Assembly: GCF_021502675.1 (NCBI RefSeq)
Contig: NZ_JAKFHA010000021.1
Coordinates: 62,001-126,000 of the forward strand
Direction: 5' to 3'
DNA: 64,000 nucleotides
Source of the DNA: Yinghuangia soli
Lineage (GTDB): Bacteria > Actinomycetota > Actinomycetes > Streptomycetales > Streptomycetaceae
Below are positions 17,300 through 25,556 of the stretch, piece by piece; positions within the stretch are counted from its first letter, which is position 1; each line of letters opens with the position of its first letter. The position numbers and the translations under genes were made by a program. The notes below the pieces were generated by a model, which did no database searches, was not told where the DNA came from, and worked only from the letters and a program-made list of their open reading frames with translations.

Positions 17300-18109
17300 A
17301 TGCCACGCCTCCAGAATCACGTTGCGGTGATCACGGGCTCCGGCGCGGGTATCGGAAGGGGCATCGCCCGCCGATTCGCGTCCGAAGGCTGCCGGATCGT
17401 CGTGAACGACCTTCGTGACCAGCCTGCGCACGACGTCGCACGGCAGCTCGGCGACGAGTTCGGCGTCGAGACGCTCACGCTCGTCGGGGATGTGACCGAC
17501 CGCGAGTTCGCCATCGGCCTGGTCGACTCCGCCGTACAGCGATGGGGGCGCATCGACGTCCTGGTCAACAACGCGTGGGGCGGCGGTCACACCAACCGCC
17601 TGGAGAACAAGACCGACGCCATGTTCGCCCACGGGCTCGACATGGGGTTGTGGGCAGGCTGGTGGACGATGCGTGCCGCATTCGAACCCATGCGCGACGC
17701 CGGTGGCGGCTCCATCATCAACATCTGCTCCCTCAACGGGGTCAACGCCCACCTCTACACAGCCGAATACAACGTCGGCAAAGAAGCCCTCCGGGCGCTC
17801 ACCCGTTCGGCGGCACGCGAGTGGGCGCACCATCAGATCCGCGCCAACGTGATCTGCCCGGGGGCCAAGACCGAAGCCTTCGCCGCATTTGCCGCAGCCA
17901 ATCCCGAGCTGGCGGCTGCTGCCGAGGCGAACAATCCCATGGGCCGCATGGGCGACCCGGAGGCCGACATCGGCGGTGCCGCGCTGTTCCTCGCCTCCGA
18001 CGACTCCCGCTACGTCACCGGCAACACCCTCTTCGTCGGCGGCGGCAGTCACATCAACGGCGTCGTCTGGAAGCCTGTCCCCGAAGAGGACTTGGCGGCG
18101 GACGCATGA
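17300..18109 (+). CDS. Short-chain dehydrogenase/reductase (SDR)
   Basis: 269 aa from ATG 17300, preceded by AGGACAGGAAG. A classical SDR: the cofactor loop TGSGAGIGRG near the N-terminus, the NNAWGG segment (NNAG position), the catalytic Ser in NICSLNG, and Tyr-x3-Lys in AEYNVGKEAL. The acidic residue after the glycine loop (VVNDLRD) favours NAD(H). It overlaps the next SDR gene by ATGA, so the two are translationally coupled. The pair, after a sugar dehydrase-like enzyme and near lactonase and sugar-acid dehydratase genes, suggests oxidation of a free sugar or reduction of a keto-sugar. Confidence 0.85.
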   Translation: MPRLQNHVAVITGSGAGIGRGIARRFASEGCRIVVNDLRDQPAHDVARQLGDEFGVETLTLVGDVTDREFAIGLVDSAVQRWGRIDVLVNNAWGGGHTNRLENKTDAMFAHGLDMGLWAGWWTMRAAFEPMRDAGGGSIINICSLNGVNAHLYTAEYNVGKEALRALTRSAAREWAHHQIRANVICPGAKTEAFAAFAAANPELAAAAEANNPMGRMGDPEADIGGAALFLASDDSRYVTGNTLFVGGGSHINGVVWKPVPEEDLAADA

Positions 18110-18933
18110 CCTCGAACACTCAGAGGGGTTCGGCAGGCTTGCAGCCTCTCGGCGTCTTGGACGGCCGCGTCGCCGTCGTGGCAGGCGTCGGCCCGGGCAT
18201 CGGACGCGCCACCGCGGCTGCCCTTGCGGAGGCAGGCGCCGACCTTGTCCTCGCCGCACGCCGGCCCGAGCCGCTCCGCGCACTCGCGCACGAGATCGCA
18301 GAGACCACCGGGCGATACGTCCTCGCCGTGCCCACCGACATCGCGGCGCCGGATGCAGTGCACGCAATGATCGACGCCGGCGTGGCCGAACTCGGACGCC
18401 TGGACATCGTCGTCAACGTCGCGACGTACTGCCCGCGAGGCGTTGTAGAGCACCTGGCCCGCGAGGAGTTTCGTCGCGCGTTCGAAGTCAACGTCCTCGG
18501 AGTATTGGAGGTCAGCCGTGCCGCGCTCCCCCATCTGCGCAAGTCGGACTGCGGGTCGATCGTGCAGATCAGCAGCGAGGCACCGCGGCTGAAGGCCCCC
18601 GAGCTGGCTGCCTACTCGGCCACCAAGGCGGCCATGGAGATCGCCTCGGCCACCATGGCTCGGGAAGTCGGTCCGGACGGCGTGCGTGTCAACGTCGTCT
18701 CGGCCGGCAGCACCGACAACGAGAAGCTCGCGGCCTGGATCGAAACCCTCGCCCAGGAGCAAGGCCGATCCGCGGAAGCGGTGCGTCGGGAGATGGCCGA
18801 AGACGCCGCTCTGCGCCGCATCACCACCGCAGAGGACGTCGCCGCGACCGTCCTGTTCCTCTCCTCTCCTGCCGCCCGCGGCATCACCGGCACCGTGACC
18901 CGTGTGACCTCCGGCCTCCTCCTGGAGCCGTGA
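18106..18933 (+). CDS. Short-chain dehydrogenase/reductase (SDR), second copy
   Basis: 275 aa. It starts at ATG 18106 within the stop of the preceding SDR (ATGA). The cofactor loop is AGVGPGIGRA, the NNAG motif is degenerate (VNVATYCPR), Ser is in VQISSEAP and the Tyr-x3-Lys is in AYSATKAAME. VLAARRPEPL after the glycine loop, with Arg, favours NADP(H), unlike its neighbour. The two SDRs differ strongly, so they are not a recent duplication. It probably works in the same sugar pathway. Convergent with the aldehyde dehydrogenase gene, with only 57 bp between stops. Confidence 0.85.
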   Translation: MTSNTQRGSAGLQPLGVLDGRVAVVAGVGPGIGRATAAALAEAGADLVLAARRPEPLRALAHEIAETTGRYVLAVPTDIAAPDAVHAMIDAGVAELGRLDIVVNVATYCPRGVVEHLAREEFRRAFEVNVLGVLEVSRAALPHLRKSDCGSIVQISSEAPRLKAPELAAYSATKAAMEIASATMAREVGPDGVRVNVVSAGSTDNEKLAAWIETLAQEQGRSAEAVRREMAEDAALRRITTAEDVAATVLFLSSPAARGITGTVTRVTSGLLLEP

Positions 18934-18990
18934 ACGCGTTCGTGCGACGCAAGCCCGAGGTCCGCTGTGGCTCGCCGACCGGAGGCGGGT

Positions 18991-20520
18991 TCAGGCTTCC
19001 CGGCGTCCGTTCACACGGCGCGGAAGGCCCATCGGGTTGGTGTCGCGCAGTTCCGGCGGGAGCAGCGGGTCCGGCGTGTTCTGGAAGGCGACCGGACGCA
19101 GCCAACGCTCGATTGCCGTGGCCCCCACCGACGTGGATGTCGATGTGGTCGCGGGGTAGGGCCCGCCGTGGTGCTGTGCCTCGGCGACCGCGACACCGGT
19201 CGGCCAGCCGTTCACGACTACGCGACCGGCGAGTCCGGTGAGCCTGGTGAGCAGGTCCGCGGTCTGGGAGTCCCCGGCGCGGGCCTCGTCGGCGGACACG
19301 TGAAGCGTCGCCGTCAGGTTGCCCGGAAGCCGGTCGAGCACCGCGTCGACCTGGGCCGTGTGGGCGTAACGGACGACGACGGTGACGGGACCGAAGCACT
19401 CCTCAAAGAGCGCGTCATGCTCCGACCCTTCCCCCAGAGTGCCCCCGGACACGACCAAGAGACCTGCTCGGACGGCGTGTTCTCCTTCCGGCCCAGGGAG
19501 CACCGGTGCCTCCACACCCGCCAGCCCCGAGCGCTCGGCCACACCGTCGAGGAAGTTATCGCGCATGCGGTGGTCCAGCAGGGCTCCGGGGGTGACATCG
19601 GCGAGTGCCTCGGCCAGCGCGGCCACGAGGCGGTCACCCGGCTCTCCGGCAGGCACGAGCACCAGGCCGGGCTTGACGCAGAACTGACCGAGCCCGAGGG
19701 TCGCGGACGCCGCGAGGCCCGAGCCGATCTCGTCGGCGCGCTCGGCCGCTGCTGCCGCAGTGACGACGACCGGGTTGAGCGAGCCGAGTTCGCCATGGAA
19801 CGGGATCGGCGTGGGACGGGCGGCCGCAGCATCGAAGAGCGCGCGGCCCCCGCGGACCGAGCCGGTGAACCCGGCCGCGGCCACGAGCGGGTGGCGGATC
19901 AGATGGAGGCCGGCGTCGAAGCCGTGCACCACGGAGACAACGGCTTCCGGCAGGCCCCCCGCGGCGGCGGCCCGCCGCAAGGCGGCGAGGACGAGTTCGG
20001 AGGTCGCCGGGTGGTCCGGGTGGGCCTTGATCACGACCGGGCAGCCGGCGGCAATGGCGCTGGCGGTGTCGCCGCCTGGGACGGAAAAGGCGAGGGGGAA
20101 GTTGGAGGCGGCGTAGACCGCGACAACGCCGAGGGGGATCTTGTAGCGGCGCAGGTCGGGCACCGGCGGGGCAATGGAGTCGTCCGGGTGGTCGATGATG
20201 ACGTCCAGAAAGCCGCCCTCGTCCACGACGTCGGCGAAGGCGCGCAACTGCGTACAGGTTCGAGCGAGTTCACTCGCGAGTCGAGCCTCGCCGAGTGCGG
20301 TCTCCGAATCTCCGGTGACGACGATCGCATCACGGGCGGCCTCCAGTTCCGCGGCGCAGCCGCGAAGGAAGGCGGCGCGCGCCACACGGTCGGCGAGGGC
20401 GCCGCCGGCCAAGTGGGCGGCGCGCACGGCGGCGTCGACGTCGGCGGCGGTCGCCTCTACGGCCACCTGAACCCGGCGCGCCGCGGTGCGCGGGTCGATG
20501 CTCCAGACGGATGTACGCAA
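18991..20520 (-). CDS. Aldehyde dehydrogenase, 2-oxoglutarate-semialdehyde dehydrogenase type
   Basis: 509 aa. Matches the ALDH subgroup that oxidises 2-oxoglutarate semialdehyde to 2-oxoglutarate, the last step of non-phosphorylative pentose catabolism. The cofactor segment is PLGVVAVYAASNFPLAF, the general base Glu is in FHGELGSLNP and the catalytic Cys in GLGQFCVKPG. These three blocks are characteristic of that subgroup (other ALDHs have different Glu and Cys contexts). It is divergent from the enolase-superfamily dehydratase at 20637, with the ATTTCG-N9-CGAAAT site between them, so both are probably co-regulated. With the lactonase at 24662 it outlines an oxidative sugar pathway ending in 2-oxoglutarate. 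Confidence 0.85.
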   Translation of the reverse strand: MRTSVWSIDPRTAARRVQVAVEATAADVDAAVRAAHLAGGALADRVARAAFLRGCAAELEAARDAIVVTGDSETALGEARLASELARTCTQLRAFADVVDEGGFLDVIIDHPDDSIAPPVPDLRRYKIPLGVVAVYAASNFPLAFSVPGGDTASAIAAGCPVVIKAHPDHPATSELVLAALRRAAAAGGLPEAVVSVVHGFDAGLHLIRHPLVAAAGFTGSVRGGRALFDAAAARPTPIPFHGELGSLNPVVVTAAAAAERADEIGSGLAASATLGLGQFCVKPGLVLVPAGEPGDRLVAALAEALADVTPGALLDHRMRDNFLDGVAERSGLAGVEAPVLPGPEGEHAVRAGLLVVSGGTLGEGSEHDALFEECFGPVTVVVRYAHTAQVDAVLDRLPGNLTATLHVSADEARAGDSQTADLLTRLTGLAGRVVVNGWPTGVAVAEAQHHGGPYPATTSTSTSVGATAIERWLRPVAFQNTPDPLLPPELRDTNPMGLPRRVNGRREA

Positions 20521-20581
20521 CGGAACAGCCCTTCCCGGCTCGTTGACATCTTCGTTTTCGACACCCTAGCGTCATGACGGG

Positions 20582-20602
20582 ATTTCGAACCAGTGACGAA
20601 AT
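20582..20602. promoter_or_regulatory. Operator ATTTCG-N9-CGAAAT, second copy
   Basis: ATTTCG at 20582-20587 and CGAAAT at 20597-20602 have the same 9-bp spacing as the core of the perfect palindrome at 5505-5533. The right half extends to ACGAAATATCGAA (20596-20608), identical to a 13-bp stretch (reverse strand) at 5503-5515. It lies 35 bp upstream of the dehydratase start, between it and the divergent ALDH gene. Confidence 0.7.
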
Positions 20603-20636
20603 ATCGAACAAGGTCGATCAGCGAGGGAGTCTGGCC

Positions 20637-21794
20637 ATGCGGATCACGCGGGTCGATACGCACGTCGTCGGCACGCCGTGGCGGAATCTGACGTACGTCG
20701 TGGTGCACACCGACGAGGGCCTGACCGGCCTGGGCGAGACGCGCATGCTTGGCCACACCGATGCCCTGCTCGGCTACCTGAAGGAAGCCCAGGCCAACCA
20801 CATCCTCGGGTCCGACCCATTCGCCACCGAGGACCTGGTGCGGCGGATGAAGTACGGCGACTACGGCCGGGCCGGCGAGATCGTGATGTCGGGCATCGCG
20901 TGCGTCGAGATGGCGTGCTGGGACATCAAGGGCAAGGCCCTGGGCGTACCGGTGTGGCAGCTGCTCGGCGGCCAGGTGACCGACAAGGTCAAGGCATACG
21001 CCAACGGCTGGTACACCACCGAGCGCACGCCCGAGGCGTACGCGGAGGCCGCCCGCGGGGTGATGGCGCACGGGTACCAGGCGCTGAAGATCGACCCGTT
21101 CGGGGCCGGCCAATTCGAGCTCTCGCACCGGGAGACGCTGGACGCGGTCGCCCTCATCGAGGCGGTGCGCGACGCGATCGGACCGGACGCCGAGCTGATG
21201 CTGGAGATGCACGGCCGGTTCAACCCGTCCACCGCGGTGCGGCTGGCGCGCGAGATGGCGCCGTTCCGTCCCGCATGGTTGGAGGAACCGGTGCCGCCGG
21301 AGAATCTCAAGGCGCTCGCCAAGGTCGCCGAGAAGGTCGAGATGCCGGTCGCGACCGGTGAGCGCATCCATGACCGGATCGAGTTCCGCGAGCTGTTCGA
21401 ATCTCAGGCGGCCGACATCATCCAACCCGACCTGGGACACATCGGCGGCATTGCGGAGACCCGCAAACTCGCGGCGACCGCGGAGACGCACTACATGCTC
21501 ATCGCACCGCACAACGTCGGCGGATCGGTGCTGACCGCAGCATCGCTCCAAGTCGGCTTCAGTACACCGAACTTCAAGGTGCTGGAGCACTTCAACGACT
21601 TCGCCGACGCCGAGATCAAGGCAGTCGTCAAGAACGCCCCGCAGGTCGTCGACGGATACTTCGAGATCAGTGACGCTCCCGGCCTGGGCGTGGAGTTCGA
21701 CGCCGACGCCGCGGCGGAGTTCCCACAACAGCAGGCACACTTCGACCTGTTCGCCGACGGCTGGGAGAAGCGCGAGCCCGAGGCGCGCCGATGA
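20637..21794 (+). CDS. Enolase-superfamily sugar-acid dehydratase (mandelate racemase/galactonate dehydratase type)
   Basis: 385 aa from ATG 20637 after AGGGAG. N-terminal capping domain with LGETRMLGH, then the barrel: ALKIDPFG carries the KxD base, LMLEMHGRF and WLEEPVPPEN supply metal ligands, ATGERIH the third ligand Glu, and the Asp-His dyad is in IIQPDLGHIGG and IAPHNVGG. The His next to the first ligand (EMHGR) is typical of sugar-acid dehydratases of the D-galactonate/D-gluconate group. It would convert an aldonate to a 2-keto-3-deoxy acid. First gene of a unit through 25510 with ATGA coupling to the next gene. Which aldonate is used is not clear, though xylonate, arabinonate or galactonate are all possible. 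Confidence 0.85.
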   Translation: MRITRVDTHVVGTPWRNLTYVVVHTDEGLTGLGETRMLGHTDALLGYLKEAQANHILGSDPFATEDLVRRMKYGDYGRAGEIVMSGIACVEMACWDIKGKALGVPVWQLLGGQVTDKVKAYANGWYTTERTPEAYAEAARGVMAHGYQALKIDPFGAGQFELSHRETLDAVALIEAVRDAIGPDAELMLEMHGRFNPSTAVRLAREMAPFRPAWLEEPVPPENLKALAKVAEKVEMPVATGERIHDRIEFRELFESQAADIIQPDLGHIGGIAETRKLAATAETHYMLIAPHNVGGSVLTAASLQVGFSTPNFKVLEHFNDFADAEIKAVVKNAPQVVDGYFEISDAPGLGVEFDADAAAEFPQQQAHFDLFADGWEKREPEARR

Positions 21795-22843
21795 GCGGCG
21801 GGCACGAGAGCGGCGTCGTGGCGCCTGGCAGCGCCACCGGAACGGCTCTCGTCATCGAGCGCCCCGGTGCCTTCCGGCTGACCGAGCACTCGCCCAGGCC
21901 CCCCGGCCCCGGAGAGGCGCTGGTCCGCGTGCGCGCGGTCGGCATCTGCGGAAGCGACCGGGAGGTCTACCAAGGCACCCGGCCGTCCGGCTACGTCCGC
22001 TACCCGCTCACACCCGGCCACGAGTGGTCCGGCGTCGTGGAAGCCGTCGGCTCCGGAGTGGCCACCTCGCTGGTCGGGCGCAAGGTGGTCGGTGAGGGCT
22101 TCCGCAACTGCCAGGTCTGCGAACGCTGCCGCGAAGGCGAGACCACACTGTGCGCGGCAGCATACGAGGAGACAGGCTTCACCCAACCGGGTGCGATGGC
22201 ACCCACGCTCACTCTGCCCGCCCGCCTGCTGCACGTCCTGCCCGACCATGTGGACCTGGACTGCGCAGCCCTCCTCGAGCCCGCCGCGTGCGCCGCGGCC
22301 GCCGCACTGCGCGGCGAGGTACGGCCCGGCGATCGCGTCGCCGTGGTCGGCACGGGAACACTCGGTCTGCTGGCCCTGCAACTGCTCGCGGCATCCTCGC
22401 CGGCCGAACTGCTCGCGGTGGGACGATGGCCCGAACAGCGGGCGCGCGCGGAGGCATGCCGTGCGACCGCCTACATCGACGCCGGGCATCGGCAAGACGT
22501 CGGCGGGTTCGACGTGGTGGTGGAAGCAGCGGGCGCACCGGATTCCGCCCGTACGGCAGCCTCCCTGCTGCGCCGCGGAGGACGCCTCGTGCTCACCGGC
22601 ATCCCGGCGCCCGGCGCGACCGGCCTCGACCCGACAGACCTGGTCGTCCGGCGGATCGACGTCCGGACGGTCTTCGGCGCACCGCCCGCCGCCTGGGCGC
22701 ACGCCGTACGGGCCTTCTCCGCAGGGCTGATCGACCCGAGCCCGCTGATCACCCACCGCCTGCCTCTGCCGGACTTCGCGCAGGCCCTCGACCTGGTGGG
22801 CAGCGGGTCTCCCGCGGTCGGCAAAGTCCTGCTCTTCCCCTGA
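21791..22843 (+). CDS. Zinc-dependent medium-chain alcohol/sorbitol dehydrogenase (MDR family)
   Basis: 350 aa, start overlapping the dehydratase stop (ATGA at 21791). Catalytic zinc ligands are in GICGSD and GHEWSG, the structural-zinc loop is NCQVCERCREGETTLC with four cysteines, and the nucleotide loop is VVGTGTLGLLALQL. About the first 15 residues are extra and polar. The family oxidises sugar alcohols, threonine or the C1 hydroxyl of aldoses such as glucose and galactose. In this operon it could be the sugar 1-dehydrogenase that makes the lactone for the SMP-30 protein, or oxidise a later hydroxy intermediate. The choice is inference. Confidence 0.85.
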   Translation: MSGGHESGVVAPGSATGTALVIERPGAFRLTEHSPRPPGPGEALVRVRAVGICGSDREVYQGTRPSGYVRYPLTPGHEWSGVVEAVGSGVATSLVGRKVVGEGFRNCQVCERCREGETTLCAAAYEETGFTQPGAMAPTLTLPARLLHVLPDHVDLDCAALLEPAACAAAAALRGEVRPGDRVAVVGTGTLGLLALQLLAASSPAELLAVGRWPEQRARAEACRATAYIDAGHRQDVGGFDVVVEAAGAPDSARTAASLLRRGGRLVLTGIPAPGATGLDPTDLVVRRIDVRTVFGAPPAAWAHAVRAFSAGLIDPSPLITHRLPLPDFAQALDLVGSGSPAVGKVLLFP

Positions 22844-22902
22844 CTCCGCACACTCGCCCACACCGTTGCCGGAATCGCCGAACACCCCCTGAGGCTCACT
22901 TC

Positions 22903-23895
22903 ATGACTGCCCACCACGCATACCGCCGTCCTGCCGAAAGTCCGCTGGCCGCGCTCGGCCTCGCCGCTCCGGCGCCGGACCCCGCGGACGCCTCACCGCA
23001 CCGGTTCCCCGACGGGGGCTCCTGGCGCACCGAGCTCCCCTCCGTGGAGGGCCCCGAGGCACTTGCCGTCGTGCTCGAGGAGTCGGAGCGGCAAGCAGTC
23101 CCCGTGCACCGGGTCAGTCAGGGCAGCGGCGTATGGATGCTCACCGACGCGGAGATAGCCGAGATGGTGGCGGCGTGCGCCGAACGCCGCGTCGAACTGT
23201 GCCTGTTCACCGGACCGCGCGGTACCTGGGATATCGGGGCCGGTACGCGTACGAACTCCGGCGGCGCCGGTTTGCGCGCCCGGGGCCACGACGCGCTCGC
23301 GGGATGCGCCGAAGACGCCGTGCGAGCGACGGAGTTGGGCGTTCGGTGCCTGCTCGTCGCCGACGAAGGCGTGCTCTGGACGCTGCACCGCGCCAGGGAC
23401 GCCGGCATCCTGCCCGGCGACACCACGTTCAAGGTCTCCGCACTCATCGGCCCGGTCAACCCGGCCTCCTACGCCGTCTTCGAAGGCCTCGGCGCGGACT
23501 CGCTCAACATCCCGTCGGATCTGACGCTGGAGCACATCACGGAGATCCGCCGGGTGAGCCGCGCGCCCATGGACCTGTACCTCGAGGCCCCGGACGACTT
23601 GGGCGGCTACGTACGGATGTACGACGCCGCGGAGCTGATCCGTCGCGGTGCACCGCTCTACCTGAAGTTCGGCTTGTCGAAGGCACCTGCCCTCTACCCC
23701 TCGGGCGAACACTTGCGCAGCACAGTCGTAGCGGCCGCACGCGAACGCGTGCGACGCGGACGGCTCGCCCTCGACCTGTTGGAACGCCTGGGCGCGGCGG
23801 GCGGCATGTCGCCCCTGGGGGCTCGGCTACCGGGCGACCTCGTACGCTTCCCGGTGCCCGACCCGCAGGACACGATCACCGGAGGCAAGCACTAG
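22903..23895 (+). CDS. Unrecognised operon protein, possible U32-peptidase-like / TIM-barrel enzyme
   Basis: 330 aa from ATG 22903 with GAGG upstream. I do not recognise it with certainty. The middle shows alternating strands and helices (RVELCLFTGPRG; VRCLLVADEGVLW; TTFKVSALIGPVNPAS; ADSLNIPSDLTLEHI; MDLYLEAPD; APLYLKFGLSKAP), as in a barrel, and the strand order is reminiscent of U32-family proteins. No signal peptide or membrane segment is seen. It is tightly placed, its stop TAG overlapping the GTG of the IclR gene. The oxidative sugar pathway here lacks an obvious 2-keto-3-deoxy-acid dehydratase or aldolase, and this is the leading unassigned candidate by position only. Confidence 0.5.
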   Translation: MTAHHAYRRPAESPLAALGLAAPAPDPADASPHRFPDGGSWRTELPSVEGPEALAVVLEESERQAVPVHRVSQGSGVWMLTDAEIAEMVAACAERRVELCLFTGPRGTWDIGAGTRTNSGGAGLRARGHDALAGCAEDAVRATELGVRCLLVADEGVLWTLHRARDAGILPGDTTFKVSALIGPVNPASYAVFEGLGADSLNIPSDLTLEHITEIRRVSRAPMDLYLEAPDDLGGYVRMYDAAELIRRGAPLYLKFGLSKAPALYPSGEHLRSTVVAAARERVRRGRLALDLLERLGAAGGMSPLGARLPGDLVRFPVPDPQDTITGGKH

Positions 23896-24665
23896 TGGGA
23901 CGACTCGTTCCGGCCGTGACCAGGGCGTTCGACATCCTGGAACTGTTCCTCGACGAGGACGCGGCGTTGTCGGCGCCGGACATCGTGCGACGGACCCAAC
24001 TGCCCCGTACCACAGCGCACGAGTTGCTGGCGACGCTCGTGACGCGCGGGTACCTGGCCCAGGACCCGGCGGGGCACTACGCGCTGGGAGTGCGGGTGTA
24101 CCAACTCGGCAGCCGGTACGCCGAGCAGTTGGACCTCGCCGCGGAGGGCCAACAGGTCGCCCGACAGGTCGCCGACGCCTGCGGCGAGACCGTGCACGTG
24201 GCGATCCTGGAAGGCACTGATGTCATCTACATCGCCAAGGTCGACTCGACCCACGCGGTGCGCATGGTCTCGGCGGCCGGGCGCCGCCTGCCCGCGCACT
24301 GCACCGCGGTCGGCAAGATGCTGCTCGCCTCACTGCCCGAGGACGAGCTGCGCGCGCTGCTGCCCACGGACGTCCCCCTCGCGGCGCTGACCCAGCAGAG
24401 CATCACCGACCCTGCAGCGCTGCACACGGCACTCGCGGAGATCCGCGCCCGCGGCACAGCGTCCGAGAACCGCGAGTCCAACCCCGACGTCTCGTGTGTG
24501 GCCGCCCCGGTGCGCGACGAAACCGGCCGCGTGGTGGCGGCCCTGTCGATCTCCGCACCCACGATCCGCTGGGACGACAACCGCCACGCCGAACTCGAAC
24601 GCCTCGCCGCCACCGGCGCCGGCAACCTGTCGGCGCGGCTCGGCCACCGGCAGGCGGCGCCATGA
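23895..24665 (+). CDS. IclR-family transcriptional regulator
   Basis: 256 aa starting at GTG 23895, which overlaps the preceding TAG stop (TAGTG). The winged helix occupies residues about 1-65 (AFDILELFL, LSAPDIVRRTQLPRTTAHELLATL). The IclR effector domain follows, with TVHVAILEGTDVIYIAKVDS, RLPAHCTAVGKMLLA, the ENRESNPDVSCVAAPV segment and a final VVAALSISAP. The protein should bind a sugar acid or its product and control this operon. The ATTTCG-N9-CGAAAT sites at 5509-5529 and 20582-20602 are natural candidates for its operator, but no direct evidence links them. Confidence 0.9.
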   Translation: MGRLVPAVTRAFDILELFLDEDAALSAPDIVRRTQLPRTTAHELLATLVTRGYLAQDPAGHYALGVRVYQLGSRYAEQLDLAAEGQQVARQVADACGETVHVAILEGTDVIYIAKVDSTHAVRMVSAAGRRLPAHCTAVGKMLLASLPEDELRALLPTDVPLAALTQQSITDPAALHTALAEIRARGTASENRESNPDVSCVAAPVRDETGRVVAALSISAPTIRWDDNRHAELERLAATGAGNLSARLGHRQAAP

Positions 24666-25510
24666 CCGGCGACCTCCACGAAGCGGTACGCGCGGACGCC
24701 GCGCTCGGCGAAGGCCCCACCTGGGACCCTGCCGCGCAACACCTCCTGTGGGTCGACATCCTCGGCTCCCGCATCCACACCTTTGATCCCGCCTCAGGGC
24801 GTACCGGGGAGCTGACCACCGATCAACACGTCGGTGCCGTCAAGCCCCGCGCCGCAGGGGGCCTGGTGGCCAACCTGCGCGACGGGGTCGGACTCTACGA
24901 CGTGCACGGCGACTTCACCTGGCTCCTCCACCGACCGGTCCCAGGCCGACGCGGCAACGATGCCGCCATCGGCCCCGACGGCGCACTGTGGGCGGGGACC
25001 ATGCGCTACGACGAAGCCCCGGGCGGTGGAAGCCTGTTCCGCGTCACAGCCGACGGCTCGGCCGACACCGTCCTGGACGGCGTCACAGTCAGCAACGGCA
25101 TCGCGTGGAGCGGCGACCACCGCCTCATGTACTACGTCGACTCCCCCACGCGCCGCATCGACGTGTTCACCTACGCCGACGGGCACGCGTACGAACGCCG
25201 CCCGTGGGTCGAGATCGAACCCGGTGCGGGCTTTCCCGATGGCATCACGGTCGACGCCGACGGAGCCGTGTGGGTGGCCCTCTGGGATGGGGCCGCGGTA
25301 CGTCGCTACACCCCCGACGGACGCCTGGACCGGACCGTCGACCTTCCCGTACTGCGCCCGACCGCGTGTGCCTTCGGCGGCGTAGGACTCAACGACCTGT
25401 ACATCACGACCGCCCGCACCGGGATCGCCGATCCGCATCCCCTCTGCGGCTCGCTTTTGGTCATCGGCGACGCCGGGCACGGCCTGCCGCAGCCGCCGTT
25501 CGCGGGCTGA
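24662..25510 (+). CDS. SMP-30/gluconolactonase-family sugar lactonase
   Basis: 282 aa, ATGA-coupled to the IclR gene. Six-bladed propeller of the SMP-30/regucalcin family: LGEGPTWDPAAQHLLWVDI contains the first metal-ligand Glu, GRRGNDAAIGPDGALWAGTM the Asn/Asp region, VSNGIAWSGDHRLMYYVDSPTRRI the second Asn and an Asp, and FPDGITVDADGAVWVALWDG the final Asp. It hydrolyses an aldono-lactone to the open acid, feeding the dehydratase at 20637. The C-terminus is normal in length (LYITTAR near residue 250). It is the last gene of the operon, followed 46 bp later by the converging ROK gene. Confidence 0.9.
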   Translation: MTGDLHEAVRADAALGEGPTWDPAAQHLLWVDILGSRIHTFDPASGRTGELTTDQHVGAVKPRAAGGLVANLRDGVGLYDVHGDFTWLLHRPVPGRRGNDAAIGPDGALWAGTMRYDEAPGGGSLFRVTADGSADTVLDGVTVSNGIAWSGDHRLMYYVDSPTRRIDVFTYADGHAYERRPWVEIEPGAGFPDGITVDADGAVWVALWDGAAVRRYTPDGRLDRTVDLPVLRPTACAFGGVGLNDLYITTARTGIADPHPLCGSLLVIGDAGHGLPQPPFAG

Positions 25511-25556
25511 CTCGAACGATCTGGCAACTCCTCGACGCAGAAGCTCCGCGACGGCG

